Assembly: GCA_902761625.1 (NCBI GenBank)
Contig: CACWLH010000021.1
Location: 22,888-86,887 of the forward strand
Direction: 5' to 3'
Source of the DNA: an uncultured Erysipelotrichaceae bacterium
GTDB taxonomy: Bacteria > Bacillota_I > Bacilli_A > Erysipelotrichales > Erysipelotrichaceae
DNA: 64,000 nucleotides
The notes beneath the pieces are model-generated. The model saw nothing but the letters and a program-made list of their open reading frames with translations. It was not told the origin of the DNA and did no database searches. How positions within the stretch are numbered: position 1 is the stretch's first letter; each line of letters begins with the position of its first letter. Below are positions 9,025-18,038 of the stretch, one piece after another. The translations under genes and the position numbers were made by a program.

Positions 9025-10101
9025 ATGAAAAGGGTTGAGAAAATCTGCTGGCTGTGTGTGATTGCCGTGCTGATCGGTCTGCATATTTCAAATTATGTGG
9101 AAATCCAGCACGAAATATATCAGACAGATTCCATGCAGAGTGCAGAATATGAAACCGCAGCAAATACCAAAGAGACATATCTGGAACAGCTGAATGAGGC
9201 TTCAATCCTTACGGAAGAGACAGAAAGTGTACCGGTCGAATCTGAACCGGCGGATATGCAGGAAGAAACGGAAACCGGAAGTGAAACGGCTGAAACCGTT
9301 GAAGAGCTTCCGGAAAGCATTCCGGCAATCACCTATCCGGCTTATTACGGAGGATGCGGAACGGTCAAATCCATCCGCGGGAAAACCGTGGTTGTAACTG
9401 TCTTTGCATCAGATCAATATTGCGCATGGGACTGGGATAAAAAAAGCGATCTGGATACCTATTCCAATATGTACCGAAGTATTCTGGAAGCTGAACAATG
9501 GCTGGAAGCGGAAGCGTCGTACTGGGGTGCGTACACCGATCTGATCGTTGACTGGATGTCATACAACGAACTTTATTATGAAGCATATTTTGATCAGGAT
9601 ATGCTGGGTGATGGAATCAGCACCTTCGCACCGATGGCTGATTACGTGAAAGCTCATATTGATGCGGAAGGTCTGATGGAACAATTTGACGCTGACAATA
9701 TCACCTTCATCTTCTGTTTCAACGGCAAGCATACAGACAAAACATGGGCATATGCCTATCCGTTATTCGGAAAGATGCCTGAATCGGACTGTTATTATGA
9801 AACAATTCTTCTGAATTGCGGTCATCCTTCCTATATATTGAAAGCAGCGACGATCGCCCATGAACTGCTGCATACATTCGGACTTCCCGATATGTATTAT
9901 GCAAATGAAAGAATCAATGAGGATTATGTCAATCATCTGCGCGAGATCGAATCAGATGAAATCATGTACGATCATTCGAGATGGGATTGGTGGGGCACAC
10001 AGCCGCACTTCACACAGCTTGACGCATACTATCTCGGATTGTGCGATGACGCCGATGACCTGCATACATATCAGCTTGATCCGGATATTTACTGTGAGTA
10101 A
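9025..10101 (+). CDS. Membrane-anchored or secreted zinc metalloprotease-like protein
   Basis: The product (358 aa) has an N-terminal hydrophobic segment after a short basic start (KRVEKICWLCVIAVLIG), acting as a signal anchor or uncleaved signal. A Glu/Thr-rich stalk follows (about residues 35-100). The domain behind it has the zincin motif HELLHTFGLPDMYY (H279, E280, H283), which resembles the HExxHxxGLPD signature of M6-type (immune inhibitor A-like) peptidases. It probably acts outside the membrane. Start 9025 is chosen because TAAGGAG sits just upstream; an earlier in-frame ATG at 8941 lies inside the preceding terminator. The substrate cannot be inferred. Confidence 0.75.
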   Translation: MKRVEKICWLCVIAVLIGLHISNYVEIQHEIYQTDSMQSAEYETAANTKETYLEQLNEASILTEETESVPVESEPADMQEETETGSETAETVEELPESIPAITYPAYYGGCGTVKSIRGKTVVVTVFASDQYCAWDWDKKSDLDTYSNMYRSILEAEQWLEAEASYWGAYTDLIVDWMSYNELYYEAYFDQDMLGDGISTFAPMADYVKAHIDAEGLMEQFDADNITFIFCFNGKHTDKTWAYAYPLFGKMPESDCYYETILLNCGHPSYILKAATIAHELLHTFGLPDMYYANERINEDYVNHLREIESDEIMYDHSRWDWWGTQPHFTQLDAYYLGLCDDADDLHTYQLDPDIYCE

Positions 10102-10148
10102 GAACGATTCAAAGCTGCATTGTTACATATACAGGAATAATACTGATA

Positions 10149-10232
10149 TACTCAAGTGAACCTCCCCGCCTAAGTGCGTTGCACTATAGACGAGGCTTCC
10201 AAGGCACCTGCGGTGCCAAAGACTTCCGTCTG
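10149..10232. mobile_element. Hairpin-rich element flanked by a 10-bp direct repeat
   Basis: The same 10 bases, AATACTGATA, occur at 10139-10148 and 10233-10242. Between them lie two hairpins: AGTGC/GCACT (10173-10185), and a long bulged one from GACG at 10189 to CGTC at 10230 with GGCACC-TGC-GGTGCC at its tip. The layout fits a small non-autonomous insertion with a target duplication, or a transposon end that kept its structured terminal RNA. No transposase is nearby. It sits immediately 5' of a decayed LXG gene that has lost its start codon. Confidence 0.4.
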
Positions 10233-10242
10233 AATACTGATA

Positions 10243-10614
10243 CGGTTAATATCAATAACGGTACTGTGACATCGTTTGCCGGATTCAGGGAAAGTCTGGA
10301 AAACTTTTTTAAATACCAGTGATGATGTGATTGACAGTTTCAGGGGAATCCGGAACAGAACAGACAATCTCAACGGCAGATTCATTCCGGACGATCTGTA
10401 CGCAGATGAACCTGAGTGTTTTGAGAAGTTTTCTGAATCATATGAGCTCAACAGAAAAGAAGGTGTGTTTGCGAAGGAGATGATCTGTGCCAGGCTGAAT
10501 GATTCCGCAGCGCAGATCACGCAGAAGATGATTGTTGAAACTTTCGGAAATGATTATGGAAATGCGGATATCCTTGAGGAACAGCTGCACGGCTTCGGAT
10601 TCACCATTGTGTGA
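10243..10614 (+). pseudogene. Decayed LXG-like effector N-terminus
   Basis: Two adjacent frames together give a diverged copy of the LXG N-terminus found at 24768-32000. The first reads VNINNGTVTSFAGFRESLENF, here shown in two parts as VNINNGTVTS and FAGFRESLENF. The second continues FLNTSDDVIDSFRG and then NRTDNLNG, with LNG as the LXG motif. They join if one T is removed from the six-T run at 10291-10296. No ATG exists at the family's start position; the hairpin element ends there instead. The rest (to 10614) has no recognised effector domain. This is probably a dead gene fragment of the LXG family. Confidence 0.55.
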
Positions 10615-10706
10615 GACCGTGCATGATCATACTGCCGAAATGGGTAGTAAGTGCGGAAATCTTCATCGTTTATGAGGATTTGAAAGCGCTTTTGAGCTGA
10701 GGATTG

Positions 10707-10712
10707 TATAAT
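10707..10712 (+). promoter_or_regulatory. Possible sigma-A -10 element
   Basis: TATAAT preceded directly by TTG lies 28 bases before the 10740 start. No good -35 element is seen at 16-18 bases, so this is only a candidate. Confidence 0.3.
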
Positions 10713-10739
10713 AATTTTATTAGAATTATCCGATTTTGA

Positions 10740-12620
10740 ATGGAGTTCAGTGTGAACCTTAATACAGAGCATACGTCAAAACCGATTTACTGGACATGCG
10801 AAGATTGCGGCTGTGAAGCGGCATTTTCGGGCAGCGGTAAAATGAGGTGTCCTTCCTGCGGAGCCTGGATGTCAGATGCGCAATACGAAAAAGTGAAGGC
10901 CGCGTTGCGCAGTATGAGCTCATCCGGAGACATTTACGAAGATGCGCTGAACGGCATTGATCAGGAGCCGATTACGCTGCGTCCTGAACCGGATCTGCTC
11001 ATACGGAATGGAAATCTGGTCCGATATAACGGAAAAAAAAGGCTTGTTGTCATACCTGCTAAAGTAAGCTCGATCAGTCCACGTGCATTCAGCGGCTGTG
11101 ATACCGTGCGCGAGGTCGTGATCCCCAATGATGTGAAAGTGATTCCCTACGCCGCATTTGAGAATTGTTCGAATCTGGAAAAGGTCACACTTTCACGCAA
11201 TCTTGACACGATCGGGCCGGAAGCTTTCAAAGGATGCGGAAGGCTGAAAGATGTGAGCCTGACCCCGTCCGTCTCACGGATTGAAAGGAATGCGTTTTCC
11301 GGTGTGCAGTCTCTGGATTACGAAACGATGTTCAGTGATACTGCCGCACTCAACAAGCACATCCAGATCGAGGACAGCTGGCTGTCAGACAAATACAGCG
11401 AGGTGCTCAAGAAACAGGCAAAACCGAAAAGGAAGATTCCCGTCTTCGTATATGCGGCTGCAGCGCTTGTGCTTCTGCTTGGCATCGGATATTTCGTCAA
11501 GACGAGAATTGATTTCTCCAATCAGATCAAGATTGCACAATCGTATGCGGCATCGCGCCAATATGAAAAAGCGCTTGACGCATATATGGCTGCCGGCAGG
11601 ATTTCACCAAGAAGTGACAAAGTCAAAAACGGCATGATGAGCGTATATATCGACTGGGGCAATGAACTGATGTATGCGGGCGATTATGAGGAAGCCCTGA
11701 AAAAATACAGCATGGCTCCGGATTCAGCCGCACATGCCAATGACGTATATACGCAATGGGGAAACAGTCTTCTGGAAGAAGGAAAGTACGAGGAAGCCAT
11801 TGATGCATTCACGCATCTGGAAGAACCGGCATCCCATATCGCCGAAGCATATATGAAATGGTCGGATCATCTGGCTTCAGAAGGGGATTACGAAGCGGCA
11901 CAGAATGTGCTGAAAGAAGGGATTGAAAAATACGGGCTCAGTGAAGAACTGAGCGGGCATACTGAGAATATTGAATCTCAGAAATATATCAACGGCGTGA
12001 AAGCCTCCATGGCTGAAATCGCCAAAGATATTGATGCAGGAAAATATGAGGAGGCGCTCAGAAAACTGGACAATCTGGAAAGCTCAAGAAAAGATATCAA
12101 CTATCACCTGGCAAATGATTATCCGCTGCTGGCGGATCTAAGCGGCACTCAATACAGCCGGATCGGTCTGTATACCAGCTCAGGCGGCCATTTCACCATC
12201 TACTATGGCGGCTATGAGGAAAATCAGCGCAAGGGAACGGGAACATATCTTTACCGGTACAGCGGAGATCCTGAAAATGACAAATACAATTATGCCATCG
12301 GCAAATGGAACAATGATGCCCCCAACGGCAAGCAGAGTATCTATTCCCGCGGCTATGAAGGATCCACCTGTATCAGAGATTCCATCACAACGGTCAATGT
12401 CGTCGACGGTGTTTACGACGGACAGGCTCAGGTTGAAGACAGACTGACCAACGTCAAATACACCGGCGAATATGATAACGGAACCATTGTGGTCCAGGGA
12501 ACAGAAACGCAGAACGGCAAAACATTCAAAGTGGTCTTTTACTCGGAAGACAAAAGAAACTGGCGATATTATGAAGATGAAAGCATGTACTCGGACAGAT
12601 TCGCGATGTTCGGATACTGA
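10740..12620 (+). CDS. Zinc-ribbon, BspA-type LRR, membrane segment and TPR protein
   Basis: The 626-residue product begins with a rubredoxin-like zinc ribbon (YWTCEDCGC then RCPSCGAW, about residues 15-42). Three or more BspA-type leucine-rich repeats follow (about 95-190; RAFSGC, AAFENC, EAFKGC). A single transmembrane helix (about 232-252) precedes TPR-like helical repeats (about 260-420, YEKALDAYMAAGR) and a C-terminal Gly/Tyr-rich part (about 470-626) with a MORN-like look (YGGYEENQRKGTGTY). The N-terminus should be cytoplasmic and the TPR and MORN-like part outside. A frameshifted paralogue lies at 63201. The family is not named; it precedes the secretion operon promoter. Confidence 0.7.
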   Translation: MEFSVNLNTEHTSKPIYWTCEDCGCEAAFSGSGKMRCPSCGAWMSDAQYEKVKAALRSMSSSGDIYEDALNGIDQEPITLRPEPDLLIRNGNLVRYNGKKRLVVIPAKVSSISPRAFSGCDTVREVVIPNDVKVIPYAAFENCSNLEKVTLSRNLDTIGPEAFKGCGRLKDVSLTPSVSRIERNAFSGVQSLDYETMFSDTAALNKHIQIEDSWLSDKYSEVLKKQAKPKRKIPVFVYAAAALVLLLGIGYFVKTRIDFSNQIKIAQSYAASRQYEKALDAYMAAGRISPRSDKVKNGMMSVYIDWGNELMYAGDYEEALKKYSMAPDSAAHANDVYTQWGNSLLEEGKYEEAIDAFTHLEEPASHIAEAYMKWSDHLASEGDYEAAQNVLKEGIEKYGLSEELSGHTENIESQKYINGVKASMAEIAKDIDAGKYEEALRKLDNLESSRKDINYHLANDYPLLADLSGTQYSRIGLYTSSGGHFTIYYGGYEENQRKGTGTYLYRYSGDPENDKYNYAIGKWNNDAPNGKQSIYSRGYEGSTCIRDSITTVNVVDGVYDGQAQVEDRLTNVKYTGEYDNGTIVVQGTETQNGKTFKVVFYSEDKRNWRYYEDESMYSDRFAMFGY

Positions 12621-12650
12621 TCAGATTCATGAAAGCGGTTTCCGGGTGTG

Positions 12651-12680
12651 TTGACAGAAATCGCCGGATATCAATAAAAT
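12651..12680 (+). promoter_or_regulatory. Sigma-A promoter of the secretion operon
   Basis: Perfect -35 TTGACA (12651-12656), an 18-base spacer, and TAAAAT (12675-12680). The first gene starts at 12735. This is the best promoter in the window and should drive the coiled-coil, TPR, WXG100 and EssC genes. Confidence 0.75.
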
Positions 12681-12734
12681 TATTCTTAATCAATCGCTTT
12701 TCCCATAAGTAAAAATAAAGAAGGAGATCTCACT

Positions 12735-13331
12735 ATGTCATGGTCAAATCCAACCGAACAGGAAGCGGAAGATAATTATCAGTATTATAAAAACCGCTAC
12801 AACAATTACGCAGCGGAAAAGGCGGCGTCTGAGAGGCGTGAAGCCAATTATGTCAGTCAGCGCAACCAGATGACGCAGCGGGTCAATGAGTACAGTTCGC
12901 AGAAATTGAATTTCGAACAGAGGCTCGAACAGATTGAATTGATCATCAGGATGCTTGAGGGGAGCACTACCGTCAATGATGTTCCTTCCATTATCACCAA
13001 TGGTATCAAATCCATCACACGTGTTGCGGAAATCTATCCGAAAGCGGTGATCATGAGCGGTGTCGCACCGGCTGCGATCGGAGAAATCTTCAAGGTGAAA
13101 TCCGTTTTGGAGGACCTGCATTCATCTGCTGCTCTGGAAAAATACAAGTCTGAGAAAACAAGACTTGAAACTGCAATTGCCAATCTGAAACAGCAGATCG
13201 CGGCTGCGGAAGCGAGCATCGGCAGTCTGAACAGTGCCATCAGCGCATGCAATGCGCAGCAGGCATCATGCCAGAGCGCGATGTATTCCAGCGCTTATGA
13301 AATGAATCATTACAACAGATACAGAGGCTGA
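12735..13331 (+). CDS. Coiled-coil protein, first gene of the secretion operon
   Basis: The 198-residue product is almost entirely helical: two long coiled coils (about residues 8-75 and 128-185) flank a small hydrophobic central region (about 80-118, VAPAAIGEIF). No signal peptide is seen. The helical-hairpin layout resembles WXG100/LXG-related secreted or chaperone proteins, but no motif proves it. AAGGAG precedes the ATG. It lies directly behind the sigma-A promoter and upstream of the ankyrin-like, TPR and WXG100 genes, so a role as effector chaperone, substrate or machine component is inferred. Confidence 0.65.
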   Translation: MSWSNPTEQEAEDNYQYYKNRYNNYAAEKAASERREANYVSQRNQMTQRVNEYSSQKLNFEQRLEQIELIIRMLEGSTTVNDVPSIITNGIKSITRVAEIYPKAVIMSGVAPAAIGEIFKVKSVLEDLHSSAALEKYKSEKTRLETAIANLKQQIAAAEASIGSLNSAISACNAQQASCQSAMYSSAYEMNHYNRYRG

Positions 13332-13342
13332 TACAGAGGCTG
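13319..13342 (+). repeat. 12-bp tandem duplication over a stop codon
   Basis: ATACAGAGGCTG occurs twice in a row, spanning the stop codon of the coiled-coil gene. The duplication lies in the gap before the next ribosome site and probably has little effect. Confidence 0.6.
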
Positions 13343-13359
13343 TGTCAGGAGGGTGGAAA

Positions 13360-14262
13360 ATGGCTTTTTACAAAGATTTGACGTACTACATAAACAGGCA
13401 TTTCGAAAATGCGTTGAATGTCGGGTGGGAGAAAGATCCCGAGCCCTTTGAGTACAGCCGCGTGTTTCATGATCGGCTCGGTGCTTATCTGAAACATACG
13501 GTATTGCATACAAGAGCGGCTGCGGATTCTTCCGAGATCGTATTCAAAGGGGCCAGATATCAGATCGGCTACGGTGAATTCAGAGTCATCGGAAGCGATG
13601 GGACCGTATATGCCTGTCCTGACACATTGATCGGAAAGGTGTTCGCCGGTGAATATAAACTGCCTGAGTGCTTCGTGGAAGCGGTGAATTCAGGCATGGA
13701 TCCGGACAGCCTTGAATACAGACAATATCTCGGCAATTTCACGGCTGAAAAGTTCTGGGGCGCAGATGCGGATGTGCGTTCCCGGATGGAAGGCATCCGT
13801 GCCCTGATCAACAGCGGAAATCTGGAAAGTCTGAAAAAAAGGGTAGACGAAGACAGATCTATACTGCAGATGATGACAGATCAGGGATCAGTTCTGAACA
13901 TGGCAATTCTCAGCGGCAAGGAGGACATGGCCCTGTATCTGGCAGATCAGGATATTCCGTTTGAACAGTTCAGCGGTCTCGAACTTCTCTACGCGATTGA
14001 AGCCGGCATGGAATCCGTAGCGCTGAAACTGCTTGAGACGGATATCCCGATGGACAATCAGAGAATCGGGGTCAACCCGCTGTTCATGGCAATCCGCAGG
14101 CCGATGAATTCCGTTGCGAAGAAGCTGTTCCTCACCCGTAAGGATCTCAGCCTTACCTATAACGACATCTATGTGGGCAACTGCAATCTTCTGCAATGGA
14201 CAAAACGTGCACATAATGATGAAATGCTGCAGTTCATCATGAACCAATATCAAAAGTTTTAA
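13360..14262 (+). CDS. Ankyrin-like repeat protein, 300 aa
   Basis: The C-terminal half (about residues 165-295) reads as two to four ankyrin-like helical repeats (SVLNMAILSGKEDMALYLAD, LLYAIEAGMESVALKLLE, PLFMAIRRPMNSVAKKLF). The N-terminal ~140 residues are unrecognised and contain a beta-rich stretch (YQIGYGEFRVIGSDGTVY). No export signal is seen. Start 13360 is chosen because GGAGGG lies upstream at good spacing; the ATG at 13342 is weaker. It overlaps the ATG region of the next gene by a base, so translation is probably coupled. It likely acts as a cytoplasmic scaffold in the secretion operon. Confidence 0.6.
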   Translation: MAFYKDLTYYINRHFENALNVGWEKDPEPFEYSRVFHDRLGAYLKHTVLHTRAAADSSEIVFKGARYQIGYGEFRVIGSDGTVYACPDTLIGKVFAGEYKLPECFVEAVNSGMDPDSLEYRQYLGNFTAEKFWGADADVRSRMEGIRALINSGNLESLKKRVDEDRSILQMMTDQGSVLNMAILSGKEDMALYLADQDIPFEQFSGLELLYAIEAGMESVALKLLETDIPMDNQRIGVNPLFMAIRRPMNSVAKKLFLTRKDLSLTYNDIYVGNCNLLQWTKRAHNDEMLQFIMNQYQKF

Positions 14263-14279
14263 TGGGAGGAAAACAGATT

Positions 14280-15863
14280 ATGGCAGACGCTATGGACATC
14301 TCTGAAGCCAGGTATAATGCAGAACTGGCCTATTCGAATCAGAACTATGAGACTGCTCTGAAGTATTATCAGATTGTTCTGAACCAAAATCCCGCCGATT
14401 TGCAGGCTTTATCCCGTGCGGGTGCGGTCGCGGTAGTCCTGAAGAAGTACAAGGACGCATTGAATTATTTTGCCAAGGCCAAAGAGGTCGATCCGGACAA
14501 CGGAGACAACTACTTCAACTATGGCAATGCGTGCTTCTTCAACAGTGACTACGTGGGCGCTCTGGATTCTTACGTGGAGGCTGAAAAGAGAAAATGCAGC
14601 GAAGATGTGCTGCCCAGAATGTATTACCAGATGGCGCTTCTCTTCAGCTCACGTCAGGAAACAGACAACGCATTGATCTATCTGAGAAAATGCGAAAAAG
14701 CCGACAGCACGGGCATGATCGCACTGACCAAGGAATTCATTTCCGAAAAGCTCAAGATCTACATGATCAACAGAGACTATGTCAATGCGGAAAAGAGCGC
14801 GGCTCAGCTGGTTGCGGTTGACCCCACTGTTTACAGAAACTACGCGGTTTATTTCAGCCTGCTGATGGCCAGCAAGGATTATGACACTGCTGTCCGTGTG
14901 CTCGATGATGCGGAAGAATATGCCGTAACCGGAAAGGATGAGCTCGTGTCGATCTCCCTGCAGAGAGCGGCTGTTGAAGCTGCCCAGGCGGAAAATGATC
15001 CTGCGAACAGAGATGCACATTATGCCAAAGCGATCGAAGCACTCTCAGACAAATATGCGGATCCGGAAATCACCAAGCTCCAGATTGTTCAGCTCGCCGC
15101 TGAAATCGGTGATCTTTACTTCAAGTCCGGCAAATATGATGAAGCGATCAGCTGGACAGAGGGTCATCTGAAATATCCGGGAAGAAGACTTGCCGAAATG
15201 ACTCAGGCACCCGCTGAACCTGAACCTCTGCTCGATGAGAATGTCGTCATTGATGATGAATATCTTGATCAGATTGCCCAGCGTGATATGGACATGATTC
15301 AGGAAAACATTGACAACGGCTTCATCGGCGATGATCTCGGTGAATTCGCGGAAGTCGAATATGACGATGACGGCAATGAAATCCGCCAGTATGATCTCAG
15401 CGAAATCATTCCGGAAGAAAAACCTGCAGCAGAAGAGGTCAAACCTGTATCCGAGGAAGATAACAAGCCGTTCACAATGCCGACGGAATTCCGTGAGAAG
15501 ATGTACTTCACATTGATTTCCAGCTATCTGGCAAAAGATGATTTCGCAGGGGCGTCCGGCTATGTTGCAATTCTCAAGAACAGCGACAACAAGTATTACA
15601 AATATTATGGAATGTATACAGAAGCTCTGCTGAGCAGGAAGCTGAACGAGCCGGCGGACAAAGTCAACCGCAAGTACTCCCAGGCAATCGCTTACTTCCG
15701 CAACAAGTCATTCGCTGATCCGAAGGACACACTTGCCGCGATCTTCAGAGCCAGACTGTATGCAGAAGAAGGAAAGGCTGCCAAGGCTGAGGAAATTGCG
15801 AACCTGCTTGCTGAAGAGGACCGCAATTCCGTTCTCAAGTATATGGAAAGCCTGAGATCTTAA
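14280..15863 (+). CDS. Tetratricopeptide-repeat protein of the secretion operon
   Basis: At least four TPR units are visible in the N-terminal 250 residues (YETALKYYQIVLNQNP, YKDALNYFAKAKEVDPDN, YVGALDSYVEAE, NALIYLRKCE). An acidic low-complexity stretch (about 310-395) follows, then more helical repeats. TPR arrays hold protein complexes together. The start at 14280 follows GGAGGAAAACAG; an ATG at 14262 overlapping the previous stop has no ribosome site. The protein is cytoplasmic. Fifteen bases separate it from the first WXG100 gene, so a chaperone or assembly role for the secretion system is plausible but inferred. Confidence 0.75.
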   Translation: MADAMDISEARYNAELAYSNQNYETALKYYQIVLNQNPADLQALSRAGAVAVVLKKYKDALNYFAKAKEVDPDNGDNYFNYGNACFFNSDYVGALDSYVEAEKRKCSEDVLPRMYYQMALLFSSRQETDNALIYLRKCEKADSTGMIALTKEFISEKLKIYMINRDYVNAEKSAAQLVAVDPTVYRNYAVYFSLLMASKDYDTAVRVLDDAEEYAVTGKDELVSISLQRAAVEAAQAENDPANRDAHYAKAIEALSDKYADPEITKLQIVQLAAEIGDLYFKSGKYDEAISWTEGHLKYPGRRLAEMTQAPAEPEPLLDENVVIDDEYLDQIAQRDMDMIQENIDNGFIGDDLGEFAEVEYDDDGNEIRQYDLSEIIPEEKPAAEEVKPVSEEDNKPFTMPTEFREKMYFTLISSYLAKDDFAGASGYVAILKNSDNKYYKYYGMYTEALLSRKLNEPADKVNRKYSQAIAYFRNKSFADPKDTLAAIFRARLYAEEGKAAKAEEIANLLAEEDRNSVLKYMESLRS

Positions 15864-15878
15864 TCAGGAGGAACATAA

Positions 15879-16196
15879 ATGATTCTTGGTTTGGACATCA
15901 TCATCGATGAGGAGGCGTTCAACACGGCTGTCAATGATATGCGCAGTCTGGAACAGAAGCTTCAGGCATTGAGAAACGACACGGAAGATATGATTAATAC
16001 CCTGAAAACAGGATGGGATACCCCGGCCGGACGCAAGTTTGTCGCTTCATGTGAGAAGAACCTGTACAAGCCGCTCGATGATCAGAAGCTGGTTCTGCAG
16101 CATATTTCTGACACACTCAATGATTCGAGAACCGCCTACCAATCCGTATTTTCGGAATATCAGGATCTTCAGAATACGATCAAAAAGGCACAATAG
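15879..16196 (+). CDS. WXG100-family protein
   Basis: A 105-residue helical hairpin with GWDTPAGRKF at the turn (the W-x-x-x-x-G variant of the WXG motif) is typical of ESX/WXG100 proteins, small partners or substrates exported by type VII secretion. The C-terminal helix carries YQSVFSEYQDL, which resembles a YxxxD/E-type export signal. The ATG follows AGGAGG. It is the first of four WXG100-like genes; the next two follow within 450 bases and precede the ATPase. Confidence 0.8.
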   Translation: MILGLDIIIDEEAFNTAVNDMRSLEQKLQALRNDTEDMINTLKTGWDTPAGRKFVASCEKNLYKPLDDQKLVLQHISDTLNDSRTAYQSVFSEYQDLQNTIKKAQ

Positions 16197-16251
16197 CACT
16201 GCAAAGGGCTTTATGCATAAAAAAAGGACATAAATCGGGAAAGGAGAAAAA

Positions 16252-16575
16252 ATGTCTACAATTCTTACACACGCAATTGTTCAGAATGTCAATGGAGCAG
16301 TTGATAATTATGTCAGCACTGCAACCGGACTGTACGGCGAACTCGAGGGAGTCATCAACACTCTGACAGCCAACGATTTCAACGGTGATGCCGCCAACGG
16401 ATACAGAGAGTTCTTCACATCGAAGGTTACTCCGGCGCTCACTGAAAATCTGACAGCTCCTTCAAACTCACTGACAGCGAGCATCAAATCCATTATGGAC
16501 ACAATCGGACAGCAGCTTCTCGACACAGTTGACCCGCAGCTCGGCGACAACAACCGTAACCCGGGCGGACAGTAA
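16252..16575 (+). CDS. WXG100-like protein with NRNPGGQ tail
   Basis: The 107-residue helical hairpin has FNGDAANGYREFF at the turn, where a Phe replaces the WXG tryptophan. It ends in NNRNPGGQ. Nearly the same tail (SNRNPDGQ) ends the WXG-like protein at 22842, so the tail may be a shared recognition or processing signal. AAAGGAG precedes the ATG. Its position between two clear WXG100 genes supports a role as type VII substrate or partner. Confidence 0.7.
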   Translation: MSTILTHAIVQNVNGAVDNYVSTATGLYGELEGVINTLTANDFNGDAANGYREFFTSKVTPALTENLTAPSNSLTASIKSIMDTIGQQLLDTVDPQLGDNNRNPGGQ

Positions 16576-16606
16576 GCAGACCATCAGGATAAGGAGATAA
16601 AGGAAA

Positions 16607-16912
16607 ATGGCAGACATTGTATTCAGATATGAACAGATGACATCAGCAGCAGGCCAGATCAGAGACATCGCAACAAGATATAAGGCTGCTGCAGATAACC
16701 TCCAGAGCGAATTCGCAGGTGCATGCGGCGAATGGGAAGGCGACAGTAAGGACGCCATGACCAGATTCATGACCATGGGTGTCAATGAATACACCGGCAC
16801 AACAATTCCTCAGCTTCTCAACGGACTCGCTGACCTGCTCGAAGGCAACGCTGAGCAGATGAAGAGCGCTGACGCAGGCATTGCTGAGAATATCCCGTCC
16901 ACATTAGGCTGA
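16607..16912 (+). CDS. WXG100-family protein, EsxA-like
   Basis: The 101-residue helical hairpin has EWEGDSKDAM at the turn (W-E-G, the classic WXG motif) and a conserved SAAGQIRDIA-type first helix. This is the most typical EsxA-like protein here. In the family these are exported as dimers and are needed for secretion activity. AAGGAGATAAAGG precedes the ATG. It lies just upstream of the Pro/Val-rich protein and the ATPase genes. Confidence 0.85.
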   Translation: MADIVFRYEQMTSAAGQIRDIATRYKAAADNLQSEFAGACGEWEGDSKDAMTRFMTMGVNEYTGTTIPQLLNGLADLLEGNAEQMKSADAGIAENIPSTLG

Positions 16913-16966
16913 TTCTGAAACAGAATATATCTTTACCGGAAACGATGTAAATAAGGAGAAATCATC

Positions 16967-18019
16967 ATGAGTGAAAATTTAGAAAAGATTGAAAATCCTG
17001 AAGTTGCGACAGCAAAAGAACTGTTCGAATACGAAATGACCGAAGTACTTTTGATGTTAAAAGGCGAATTTACGTCGATTTCCGGTAAGGATATGCTCAA
17101 GGAAGGCGATGCTTTCGTCGATGAGGAGAAACTGAGGATCCCGGATGTGGTATTCGCAGATGCGGATATCACACCGCCGGATGTCAAGATCCCCGAAACG
17201 AAGGCATTCACGCCGCTGACAATCCCTGAGCCTGCTATTGAAACAAAAGCTGCGGAAACAGCGGTTTTCGAAGAGATCAAAAAGCCGGAGCCGGTTCAGC
17301 TTGAAGAGGCTGTGATCAAACCTGTTCAGGTGAAACTGCCTGAGATTCCGGTGATCAATGCCTGGAAGCCTGTAACACCGCTCAAGGCTTCAACGGATGA
17401 GCGCAGTCCCGCATGGGATATCGAAGTTCCGGCCGGTCATGTGGATCTTTCAAAGCTTGCCGCTTCTGAGAAGAAATTTGTTTCAATACCAGACCTTCAG
17501 ACTGCAGAAAGCAGAATCAACAACGCAAAGGATGCGATGGCAGTGAACATCGCTCAGAATGAAAAGGTTTCCGTTGCGGTGAAGATGCCTGAACTGCCTG
17601 ATACAGATGTGAGCGTGAATGCGCACGCAGCTGTTGAAGGCGGCACTGAGATCAAAGTTCCGGCAGATGTCCGGGTGGATCTTTCCGCTTTGAATACGGT
17701 TAAAACTCCCGCGGATGTTCGTGTGAATGTTCCTTCCGTACCGGCTGAAACAGGCTGGCAATTGAATTCTGAACTGCCTGGCGCAGATGCACAGAACATC
17801 CGGACAGATGCGGCTGTGGATCTTGACGCTTTGCAGAAAGCAACGGATTACAAAGCCGAAATCAGGAAAATCCCGGTGGCGGATGTGAAAGACTTCAGCT
17901 TTGAGATCAAGTTCACCCCGAAACCGAAAAACCAGGAAAAACCCGCATCCGTGATCGCAGCCGAAAAGGCGCTCGCTGAAAGCAAAACAGTGTTCACATA
18001 CGAGGACATTATGAACTGA
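16967..18019 (+). CDS. Pro/Val-rich repetitive protein upstream of EssC
   Basis: I do not recognise this 350-residue protein. Residues 1-50 are helical. From about residue 55 it is dominated by short Val/Pro/Glu-rich beta-like units, with repeated motifs such as VPADVRVDLSAL and TPADVRVNVPSV. There is no signal peptide or membrane segment. AAGGAG precedes the ATG. It lies 19 bases before the EssC gene, where Bacillota T7SS loci often encode accessory membrane proteins, but it shows no EssA or EssB features. It could be a long flexible substrate or scaffold. Confidence 0.55.
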   Translation: MSENLEKIENPEVATAKELFEYEMTEVLLMLKGEFTSISGKDMLKEGDAFVDEEKLRIPDVVFADADITPPDVKIPETKAFTPLTIPEPAIETKAAETAVFEEIKKPEPVQLEEAVIKPVQVKLPEIPVINAWKPVTPLKASTDERSPAWDIEVPAGHVDLSKLAASEKKFVSIPDLQTAESRINNAKDAMAVNIAQNEKVSVAVKMPELPDTDVSVNAHAAVEGGTEIKVPADVRVDLSALNTVKTPADVRVNVPSVPAETGWQLNSELPGADAQNIRTDAAVDLDALQKATDYKAEIRKIPVADVKDFSFEIKFTPKPKNQEKPASVIAAEKALAESKTVFTYEDIMN

Positions 18020-18038
18020 ACCGCCGGAGTGCCTTTAT

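Noticed and set aside
10149..10232. tRNA-like or riboswitch reading of the hairpin element
   Set aside because: The hairpins do not form a cloverleaf, and no gene with a start lies directly downstream, so a riboswitch is not supported.
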